Shown: positions 1-9,062 of the stretch, piece after piece
Position numbering within the stretch: position 1 is the first letter of the stretch
How the letters are laid out: every line of letters starts with the position of its first letter
Assembly: GCA_029747585.1 (NCBI GenBank)
Contig: JAPEVF010000602.1
Span: 1 to 27,956 of the forward strand
DNA: 27,956 nucleotides
Direction of reading: 5' to 3'
DNA from: Pleurotus djamor
Lineage: Eukaryota; Basidiomycota; Agaricomycetes; Agaricales; Pleurotaceae
Notes under the pieces: generated by a model
What the model was told of the DNA's origin: nothing
Databases searched by the model: none
Seen by the model: only the letters and a program-made list of their open reading frames with translations
Made by a program: the position numbers and the translations under genes

Positions 1-9
1 GAGTCATCC

Positions 10-129
10 GCCATCCAGCAGGCGTCGAAGGCCCAGTCTACGCGCTGGGTCACTGAGCGACACGTCGCCGATCACACGCCATCCCAGGGGCGTCTAAGAC
101 CCAGCGCATGCGCTGGGTCGCTCAACGAG
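10..129. repeat. Imperfect two-copy tandem repeat, period 68 bp
   Basis: Two related blocks begin with gccatcc at 10 and 78. Both contain the core gcgctgggtc followed by a related tail. A looser third echo (gcgctggga) lies near 200 and the word gctgggt recurs near 320. No coding sense is visible. This could be the edge of a minisatellite or transposon end that continues left of the window. Confidence 0.5.
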
Positions 130-2284
130 ACCTTTCCCCTCTTTCATCCCGTCCGTCTCCACACATCACCGAGTCATGGACGTTCAGCAACCCGCCGCGC
201 GCGCTGGGACTACGATGCGCCCTGAATGACGTGTGGCTAGGTCCCCGAACGTTATCTTCACATTATCTATCTCGTGATCGTGCGCAATCTTGTGTGCCAC
301 TTACCCAAGTCGAAGCTGGTCGCTGGGTAACGNGCAGGCAGTGCGGGGAGCAATGACAATTGATAATGGAGGCCAAATCTTCGCAGTGAACCCCCTGGAC
401 AGGGCGCCTCCAGCGCCCAGGGCGGAGTCGGTATGGAACAGGGGTGGGCCGGTGGCAGTTTCTGCTGGCATCACACTGGTTTTGCATTTCATACTCGGCT
501 TCGGCAGTCAATGTTATGTATTCTGCTGGTTCCGGTGTATACAAAATGGCCAGTTTCACAAAACCAAATATATGAATGCAAAGTGTGTTCAGGGGATTCA
601 GGTACTAGGACCTTGTGGGTCGGCGTTTGACGAACCCCCCCGATTGCAGTGAAGGATGTTCTACAGATTATCTCGTGTACATATGCAGTGTATTGTCTTT
701 GGCCTCCAGCCTGAAATATCTTGGAATCCGTCTTCCGTGCAATCATCGTGTAATAAGGGACATTCCAAATCAGAGCCTGCTTGTTGACCAATGGATGGAG
801 ACGACACAGTGTGACATCAGAAGAAAATTGTGGAATTTGGTCAAGGCTGGACACTATCATACAGCACTGTTCAAAGGGAGGGGTGATGCGATACAACTGG
901 TGTAAGCACTGGTAACTCGAGGGCACACACTTCTCTGCTGTGCGAATTGGGGGTTTACATATGGTTTGAGAAGTAGGTGATGGTAAATGGATGGACACTG
1001 TGATAGCGAAAAAGGTGGCATGATAGATGAGACCCAGAAATGAGCCCCATACGAGGTGAACACTTTGCGGAACGCATAACATCTCGCGAACACTTGTTCG
1101 AAACACCACAGTAAGAGGAAGGTGATTGAAAAAGATGGAGAGTACGAACGAGGGAGTGAAAGAGGGGTAAGGGGTAGCAGTTGGGGACGAAGGTCACTAT
1201 GGCTTGGGCAAGATAGGATGAGTCGGCACAGGTGGTGGTAGATGGCGTTCCACGATGTGAATGAGGAAGGTCCTTTTCAGGTTGGATTTGATAATGGGGT
1301 GAATATCTCCATGGAGGGATGATAGGCGGATCACGTCCACTTCGGGGGTGCCTTGCGCAAAGTGAGTGAACGTTGGGATCTCAATGGGAGCTTGGTTCAC
1401 ATGGTGGCGCTGGGGGGTCTGCGCCAGTTGGTCGGGTGCATGTGGCTGTGGGACGCTTATTTGGCAATCCGTTGATTGGTGCGGGTGGTCTGCTTTGACT
1501 GGTGTTTCGCAAGTAGATTTGTCCGTAGATCCACGACCCGAGTAAGTAAGTCGGGTACATACTTGAAATGAGGATTCCTCACGAAATCTCGGGGACCCAC
1601 TTGAGGCATTGTTTTAGGGCTCCAATATATTGCTGCAACGCTCGTATGGCTTTTCTTTTCTACTGTTTTCAGGCCGTTAAGACGTATTGATTTATCAAGG
1701 TACTGTAGTACTTATGTCATAATATCGCTCAAGGCCTCAAAGGGCATCCCCGTACTGTCTCGCACTGAGAGGGTAACAACGGCGAGGCGAAGGCTCACAA
1801 ATGGTGACACAGCCCTTGTGTCCGATAGTTGAACTTCTGTAATTGGATGTATGTTGCTGCCTCCTTCACAATACGTATCACCGTTTTTGTTCCGTTATTC
1901 TGCAATGGCTAGCTGATATTAATACTGAAACGGTGCAATTTCTGACACATGGGAGTCTAGATCGCTTATTCGGTAGCGAAAGCAGGATCAAGAACATAGC
2001 AGAGTGTATGATGAAGTCTTATGGACAGCTGCCTGCCAAGCTTAGACCCGCTTCAATGCGGTTCTGGCCCATCTAATTGTAGCGAGGCGTTGTGACGTTG
2101 GGTAGGAGCTTGTTCAATGTGGGGTTGCCGATAACCCCTATCTTCGTCGGGTCATGTGATGACATTATAACATCGGTGTTTCCAACAATTCAGCCATCAA
2201 TGTTGTCAACTTACCCTGACGCTCTACTGGAAGAACAAAAGGTGGGCCCAGATTGCCTCTCGACCACCTGAACACTCATCGTGC
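130..2284. other. Gene-poor stretch, no convincing gene
   Basis: No recognisable protein family was found on either strand. The longest open frame is on the minus strand, 1109-489 (206 codons), with a composition rich in Cys, His, Ser and Thr and no motif I recognise. A shorter minus-strand frame lies at 1400-1197 and a plus-strand frame at 1843-2076. None is flanked by splice signals that extend it convincingly. One ambiguous base (N) lies at 333. The stretch may be decayed transposon or intergenic DNA. Confidence 0.4.
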
Positions 2285-2545
2285 ATGACCACTGCTCCTC
2301 AAGCGCAAGAAATGGCCCATCTGCCTCATGAATGGGAGTATCGCTACGTGAAGGAAGCAGAAAAGTTTCGCAACTTTCTCCTCCTTTTCTGGGGGGCAGC
2401 TGGCCGTGAAGGGCGCGACAACTTCCTCAACGCTGTTTTCTTGATCCTTTTCAATCGCTTTCCCGTGGTTAACCCTCCCGAAGACTACCGTGACTCGGCC
2501 AAGCTGCTTAAGGGGATTCTAAACGCGCACCGCTCAAATAGTTAG
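2285..2545 (+). CDS. Small hypothetical protein or exon fragment (86 aa)
   Basis: This ORF has an ATG start and a TAG stop. The predicted peptide has a charged amphipathic look (HEWEYRYVKEAEKFRN) followed by a hydrophobic-aromatic patch (FLNAVFLILFNRFPVV) and a short polar tail. I do not recognise a family. It ends about 155 bp before the start codon of the transposase gene on the same strand, so it could be a small gene, a fragment of an older insertion, or a passenger of the MULE element. An AT-rich stretch follows the stop (2545-2575). There is no sign of upstream exons. Confidence 0.3.
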   Translation: MTTAPQAQEMAHLPHEWEYRYVKEAEKFRNFLLLFWGAAGREGRDNFLNAVFLILFNRFPVVNPPEDYRDSAKLLKGILNAHRSNS

Positions 2546-2699
2546 AATCATAATAATAAATTATTTAATTAATGAATTTCACATCACGTGTGCGCGGCGC
2601 GTCATTGCTGGACCCATACCGACACCACCCACAGCGCACCGCTCTTCATCCCAACCCACCACCAGCCTACTGTGCACCGCTCAAAAATCCGATTCAAAA

Positions 2700-5427
2700 A
2701 TGAGCGAATCCCACACTTTGAAGCCTGTAAACTTATTCAAGGGGGTCCCTGTATTCAAGAAACCTTCTAACCCTCCTGGAGCCGTGCCGTCTACTCTCCG
2801 AATGAAAGAAAGTGACCGTCTTGCTCTTCAGGGTCACCTAGATGCGGTCGGATGGGACGAATTTCACTTTGAGCGACTTCCATCTTCTCAGGGTACGTGA
2901 TTTTGACGCATATAATTAGTATTCTCACACATGGATGGGAAACCAGACTATGCGTACGAATTTTGTACAAAGCTTGGCCTTCATTTCCCTGAAGAAGGGC
3001 CTCGAGATGCGAGATCCAAGCTGGTTATTCGGCATAGTGAGAGGAAGAAGCTGTCGCGCCGCAAGGGCACCATCAAATATGTGAGGTGGACGAGGATATA
3101 TCAATGTCTATGTGGGTCAGATTATACCGAGGGACATCATGCATCAAAGCGGCGGCATACTGGTTGGCCAAATATGAATTGTTCGATGTTTGTGCGCATG
3201 GTCTCTACTCATGATGAGACACAGGAGGATGGTAACGATCCTTCCCCCCCCCCCGAAAATATATTTCTTACCTCTTCTTTGTAGCCCCATTTATCGTCAC
3301 CATTGACAAGCTCAGTGGAAATTTCGACCACTCAGACTCGTGCACCGCAACAGTCCGAATGGATAAAGCACCAATCATCCCTTTAGATCCCAGGGTCCGA
3401 GATCAAGCCCTGGCGTACCTGCGAGAACGGATGCCCATGGTACAGGTCCGGCTCCTCATGCGCAAATGGGTTGAAGCAAATATGGGAAATGCAAGCGGGG
3501 ACACGAACTTCCGAAGAGTTCTCACTCCCTATGACTCTGTTTCCCTATACCGAACCCTTCGGAGGGAGGATGGAATCCCTGAACGTTCCACGGCGCTTGG
3601 GAATATGGATCTGTGGTTTCTCGGTGCTCAGCCTTCTCCTCCGTCTCCGGCTCTTACCTCCGCGTTGATGTACTACCAACCTCTCGGGCCCGGAAATACT
3701 GATCGGCTCATTCTTATCTTATCAACGCCGCGTCAACGCGAGGAGGCTTGGAAACATGGCCATAAACGCCAAGTTTTGATGGATGCTACCTTTGGAATCT
3801 GCTCGTCTCGTCTGCTGGCTTTCTTTCTCATGGTAATTGATGATCGCGGCACTGGAATCCCCGTCGCCCTTATAGCCTTCACGCCGNAAAAAAGACGCGG
3901 TGGCTGCGCATGCTTCTTATGATACTGCGATCCTCGAGGACCTACTGGAGAGATGGCGCCAGGGCATGGGAACCAACGAGAAAGGGGAAAGTTTTCAAAT
4001 TGCGGTTGGAAACACTGACAATGATACTCGCGAACGAAGTGCCTTACAAAAAACCTGGCCTAACATCCTACTCATCCTCTGCATGTTCCATATCTGGCAG
4101 TCCTGGCGAAATGCTCTCACGAAATATCTGGCCTGCATACCAAAAGGTCCGGCACGCACATCAACTCGGTCTCGCCTTGGCCGCTTTCTCATGACTCTTC
4201 TCAAGGATATCTCAGACTATGCGCTCGCTCAGGTTCTATACAATGATGAAGTTCGTTATTTCGAAGCCCTTGGTTCTGCCCCCTCAAATGATCTCAACAA
4301 GCTTATATCAAAAGGTGGTCTTCGGTTCCTTGCGTACTTCAAGGATTACCTCCGCTTGGAGAGCTACTGGGTCTCGTGGTCTCCCGCCGGTGTCATTAGA
4401 GCAGCCGAGGTCCTGGGAATTGATCCGTCAGAGGTCCCCCGCACAACCAACCACATTGAAAGCTTCAATGGGCGTGTCAAGGGACAATTCTTTGCTCCGT
4501 ACCAAAATTCTGGTCGGCTCCCTCGTCTGGATGCTTGGGTTCTGCTATACATCACTCAGGTTCTCCCCAACATCTTTGCTCAATATGATCAACGTCGCGC
4601 ATTTCGGCAATATCAACAACAAATGCAATTTGCCATCCCCGCTCCCTCTACTCCTCCTCCTCACACTCAGCAGTTGGAATCCAAGTCGCCCCAGNATAGA
4701 CCCCCTGCCATTGACTCCTCCTCCCTCTCCTGGAACCCTCAGTGGCGACGTCGCGACAAAACTTCTCAACCAGCTTGAGGATGACGAGGTAGGGTCCTCA
4801 AGTGACACCGAAGATGGTGATGACCCTGGCCCCGCTACTCCTTTCGACCTCTCAGTATTCCCCACGCTGCCATCCTGTCTCCGTGACACTAGCCCCCCAC
4901 CCAACGTTCAAGTTGAGGACGGCGACTCCGACATCTCCATGCTTGACATTGCTCTCGAGTCTAGCTTGATAATTTGTGACCTCCCCACTGACGTTGCCAT
5001 GGAAATCAGAGTTCCGAGCAACCAACTCGCCCTTGTCGACTACGACTCAGAGTCCGACGAGTCATTCAGCAACATATTCCTTCCTCCCGACCTTGTCCAA
5101 CCCCCGCCTCCTCCTCCAAGCACCAGCAATAGCCCCCCGAATAACAACGAAGCTATCGCTTGCCAAGAAGTTCTCATGGCCGAAGACGAGCTTGTACGAA
5201 AATTACGCAGGTTTATGGAGGTGACAACACCTTCCACTCATGGAAGAATCCTTCCCGCGCACATGAGTGACCGCGTTCAAGCTCGACTCGCATCCGATTC
5301 CCCTACACATTCAATAATCCTTGAAGACATGGAGCTCGACCCTCCCAACCCTCAAACTGCGCCGGAGGCTGTATTACTGGAGGCGCAAAAGAAGGAGAAG
5401 AGGAAGCCCTCTTATGGGATCCGGTAG
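2700..5427 (+). CDS. MULE transposase, DDE family, frame interrupted by two Ns
   Basis: This is a transposase of the Mutator-like superfamily. Proposed exons are 2700-2892, 2947-3231 and 3285-5427; the introns (54 and 53 nt) are GTACGT..CAG with a CTCAC branch site, and GTAACG..TAG. Leaving out the single Ns at 3887 and 4695 gives 873 codons including the stop. The N-terminal part has a Cys-rich patch (YQCLCGSDY, then MNCSMF) and a FDHSDSC element resembling the WRKY-GCM1/FAR1-like zinc finger usual in MULEs. The catalytic core shows the first Asp in MDATFG (about residue 326), the second in NTDND (about 404) followed by CMFHIWQSW, and the Glu in TNHIESFNG (about 551). The C-terminal third is acidic and proline-rich and ends in a basic KKEKRK tail. 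It acts in the nucleus by cut-and-paste transposition. The family call is strong; activity is unknown. Confidence 0.88.
3887..3887. other. Ambiguous base at the edge of an A6 run, breaks the transposase frame
   Basis: The N precedes six A residues. The conserved protein continues in the next frame immediately after it. Treating the N as a surplus base restores continuity (..FTP then KKDAV..), so this is probably a sequencing or consensus indel rather than a real mutation. Confidence 0.75.
4695..4695. other. Second ambiguous base in the transposase gene
   Basis: The reading frame before the N continues into the acidic C-terminal domain only when the N is skipped (..SPQ then IDPLP..). Without that, the catalytic frame would end at 4778 after a short unrelated tail. 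The behaviour is the same as at 3887. Confidence 0.75.
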
Positions 5428-5724
5428 TTTATGTTGGCTAGGCATTGGTAATGTCGTTTTTTCACTTGAAATTTCTACTTGTACACACTACGTATGATGA
5501 CAATGGATTTTTGCGACGCTCACAACCGCTTTGCGGTTGTGAGCGGCGCCGCGAAATTTTTGATTTATCCCACATGCAGGTACTACTTATCCTCTTTACC
5601 TACGCCTGCTCGAATCAGATATATCAACGAAGCTTCGTGGATATGGCCGCTGTCTAATAAACAAACTCCTCACTACAAACCAGGTACAAATACAAGTGCT
5701 ATCCTCGACTTCAGGAAGGAATTA
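5428..5724. other. Intergenic gap between convergent transposase and RT-like genes
   Basis: This is the 3' flank shared by two convergent genes. It contains the hairpin at 5517-5545 and no gene that I recognise. Confidence 0.5.
5517..5545. repeat. Perfect 13-bp inverted repeat with a 3-nt loop
   Basis: The left arm cgctcacaaccgc (5517-5529) and right arm gcggttgtgagcg (5533-5545) are exact reverse complements around ttt. It lies about 90 bp downstream of the transposase stop codon. It may be a transposon-end structure or a 3' UTR hairpin; its function is unknown. Confidence 0.85.
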
Positions 5725-8700
5725 TCATTGATCCCACTTCAGCTTCGAGGTTTTGAGCAGATTGACCATGCCAACAGGTATCAAACTGGCGTCGACGAGC
5801 TCCAGGCTACCGAACTTCTCGACCAATCCCTCTCCATACAGAGAAACTACCCAATCCCCATAAAAGTCCGTGCTCTCGGCGTACATTGCGCGTAAAACGG
5901 GAGGGATGGTGGTCGTTCGAGGTCGGGGTACGCAGAGCATCTCATCGTAGAGATTGCACCAGTTGCTGAGGAGTTGCTCGCGGTACATGACGTATTCCTC
6001 AAAGGCCAAAAATTCGTCCGACCCTTTGTCGTCATCGTCTGTATGGTTAGATTGCCATTCGGCTTCGCGTTCACTATACACGATGTGGTCATTCTCCATC
6101 TCCTTGATAAACCTCTCAGTGGGCTCGAGTAGTTCGTCCGGATCCTGAAGTTCCTTGGGTTGGGTGTCCTTGTTGGAGGGTCGCAGGGCAAAGGCCTCGA
6201 TCATGGGATTGCGAAGCTCGAGGCCGCCGAGGGTTATAGGGAAGTAGAAGTAGCCTTCTGGTATATCATCGACATTCATTCGAGTACGTATCAACGATCG
6301 TAGATATCCAACTGCTCCTCCAGTATGATTAGGAAAGAGTTCTCGCTGAATGTACGCAAACGTATCAACGATATCATCGATGTGGGCCCGACCGAAGCAT
6401 GCTGGGGGCCGACCTCCAAAGTTGCGGCGGAAGAACGCCATGTACTTGTTGTATACGTTCACCCAGCCGAAGATGGATTTCGTAGCAGATAGTTGGCGCT
6501 GGAGTTCTTGGATGTGGGTTTGGACGTCTTCTTGAGAGATGATGAACCTCGCCTTTTCGGCGTCGAACTTCAAGAATCCCCACTGCACATCTCCTTGAGG
6601 GAGCTTCGGGCTCAAGTTTCCGCCAACGCATGCGGAACCAGTCTTTTCCTTGTTGAGACTGAGACCAGTAAACGCAATGAACCTCTGCACTTCCGCCCAA
6701 GCCTTCTCACATCTCTCAGGCCGCGAATCCCAGAACCAAAAATCGTCGTGGAGACGGTGGAGATAGAGGCCATCGGCATTCTGATTGACGGCGAAGTCCA
6801 AGATAAATAGAGGGATCTCTCCAAGTAGCTGGGAGATGGCATAATTGATGGGAGTACCTCGCTTTCGTATGCGTACGGTACCAGCAGGGTCTTCCTTGAA
6901 ACGGGTGGGTGTAGACAGGAAGGTCTGGAAGAATTTGAGCCATACACCAGAAACACCGAAGAATTCAAGCACAGTCAAGGCGGTCTGATGAGGGATCGAA
7001 GGGCCGAACCATTCGAAATCGCTGCGTACGACGGTATGGGATTTGTGGAGGGCCAGGTTAAGATGACAATCGGCCATCAGCATATGGATAAGACGCTGCT
7101 TGATTTGGATAGCTGGCATTGAGTCAAGACCGGATCGTTCGGCACCTTGTTCATCATATTCTCTTCTGCCAGGCTTGGTGTCACCAGCAAGCTGAGACAT
7201 GAAGAAGTACTCCTTGCGCGATTTGGCCCGATCGACTTCAATGCTCGTGTCAAAGTTTTCATGGGCAGTAGAGATGAACTTGCGTCGAGACTGCAAGATA
7301 GACCGGGGAATTGGGGGAATGGAGAGTTTCCAAGCTCTCGACTGGAGTATGTCCAACAGAGCTTTCTTGAAGTAGATTTGCCATGTAATCCCTATGTATT
7401 CAAGGAAGAGACCATCAACGATGTCAGGATCAGTGAAAGCACGGTATTTCCCATTGAGGGCTCGGCGCATTTCAACTTCGACGCCTTCATCTGGCCAAGA
7501 CCAACCCTCCAGGTCATTCAAACGCATGTTGAGCACGCTAGCGAGCTCTTCCATGATTGTGGGATTCGAAGCCATCTCCCTGATGGTAGCGCGCTTTGAC
7601 TCGCTCATGAGGTCTGATTTGAGCGCAGAGTCGATCGTCCATCGCACCGTGTCAACCGTGATGGGCTGTCGCTGAAGCTCGTAGCTGTGGACCTTCATGG
7701 CATCGCGAACTTTCTTGAGTATATCCTGCCCGTTGACGCCTGTGAAGAGTTCTTCCAAATAAAACTTGAAAGCGGGGACATCGATTTCAGCAGGCTCGAA
7801 AATTAGGTTTTGGAGGCGTTCCATTTGCTCCACCAATTCCTTTCTCCCCATGTTGACGAAATCCTCTGAGGCAGCGCTCTCGGTGCTAGGTTCGTCGAGG
7901 CCGGTAACGGAGTCGCCACTAGGTATCCATTCATTGAGTAATTTTCCAAAGAGTTGAGCATATTCAAAGCGAGTGGTGTTGTACTTGATATGCGACTCGA
8001 GAGTATGAACCCAGCCTTCCAAAATTGAGGGACTGAAGCACGGATCTTTTTTGCTCTGAGCGATCCACACCTCAAGCTGCTCGAGGTCCAGTTTACCGCC
8101 AATAACCTGCTTCGATTGGCCCTTGACACTGCCAGATCCCGACCAGGCACGTATGGCCTGAACTAACATCTCGACCTTGGATGTAAGATCGGTTGTCGTT
8201 TTGACATCATCAAGGATCTTCGCATGCGTCGCGAACGCGGCTCGCTGCTTCTCAAGCTCTCGAAGTTTAATATCGGTGATGAAGTGGAGGGTCTCGCCAA
8301 ATGCAGCTCCCGTCATGGTGGTACTGCAAAGTCCGAAACCCGTCAGGAATTTGGATCTAAAAACAACAGATCTGCGTAGTAAGAACCTTGGTTGATTTTT
8401 CTCAATAAAAGATATGTCTCGATTCGTGGGCTTCCCCGTCTGTTCGGCTGGCTGTTGCCAGTTTGTATTCGTCCAAGTATTCGATGGAGGAGTATCCCAA
8501 TCTGATGGAAGACCCCAACCTGATGCGTCGTCTAGTGGTTGAGGTGGCTGTGATTGATGCAATGTTGGACGATCACTGAGAATAGGGTTGAACGAAGAGA
8601 AAAGTCTTGCACCTGGAAAGTCCTTCCCCGGCCTCGACCTCTGGTTGATGAAGCTATATAGGCAGCTGGAACATGACGATTGCCACGAGCCATGGCTCGG

Positions 8701-8810
8701 CGTCTATTGTGAAGGAGTTCATTGTAACGGCTCGGTCTAGTACTTCCGAGATTCCCCTCTCCTTTTGTACTTATATTTTCTTGTCCTTCGTCATTCCGTA
8801 TCGTATCCAC
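5725..8810 (-). CDS. Reverse-transcriptase-related cellular protein, RVT-like (about 1000 aa)
   Basis: A single open stretch from 8562 to 5725 (945 codons counted from a TTG at 8562) carries a full RT palm. It has motif A with Asp about 515 (VRSDFEWFG), motif B at 566-589 (KRGTPINYAISQLLGE), motif C with the catalytic pair D606-D607 (RLHDDFWFW), and motif D around 633-642 (GLSLNKEKTG). About 450 residues precede motif A, including a helical, coiled-coil-like segment (KLRELEKQRAAFATH). No integrase, RNase H, endonuclease, gag or LTR is visible, so this looks like a domesticated RVT-type gene rather than a retroelement. The real start is probably ATG 8810 (or 8693) in an upstream exon rich in RG (STRGRGRGR). 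That exon is in another frame and joins either through a 65-nt intron (8612-8548) or through a one-base deficit in the C4 run at 8626-8629. Function in fungi is unclear; polymerase activity is plausible because all catalytic Asp residues remain. Confidence 0.75.
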
Positions 8811-9062
8811 AGTCTCCTATATACTTGCCTCTGGGGTATATAAGGTCTTGATTATCATGTATTTCTACAAGTTCTTTCGAATCGACTAGTTATCCCTGTC
8901 TTTCCGAGTGAATCCTTCTCCTGTGTGACGCTCCTATCCGCCTTTGGGGTAGCAACGTTACATCCATCGTGACCGAATGTGGACGCTTCGATGACTCAAC
9001 GTCGGACCAAGAGACGGATACAGTCAATGCTTATACAGGTGTACATTCATTACAGTTACAGG
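8811..9062. other. Intergenic, promoter side of the RT-like gene
   Basis: TATATA-like words near 8817 and 8835 lie shortly upstream of the ATG at 8810 when read on the minus strand and could be core promoter elements. Nothing else was recognised. Confidence 0.35.

Larger units (their letters stand above)
2700..5427 (+). mobile_element. MULE-type (Mutator-like) DNA transposon, core region
   Basis: The interval is defined only by the transposase gene; the outer ends are not resolved. I compared about 150 bp on each side by eye and found no convincing long terminal inverted repeat or target-site duplication. The transposase is essentially intact apart from two ambiguous bases, which suggests either a recent insertion or a domesticated copy. 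Confidence 0.65.

Noticed and set aside
2893..2919. A 27-nt mini-intron in the transposase gene that would keep frame.
   Set aside because: A 54-nt intron from the same donor to the CAG at 2946 also keeps frame, has a CTCAC branch site and a normal length.
5517..5545. The hairpin as a bacterial-type terminator or Helitron 3' end.
   Set aside because: The context is eukaryotic, no CTRR end follows at the expected distance, and the nearby transposase is of MULE type.
6493..7675. Plus-strand frames across the RT-like gene (for example 7147-7599).
   Set aside because: They are antisense to strongly conserved RT motifs and have no recognisable content.
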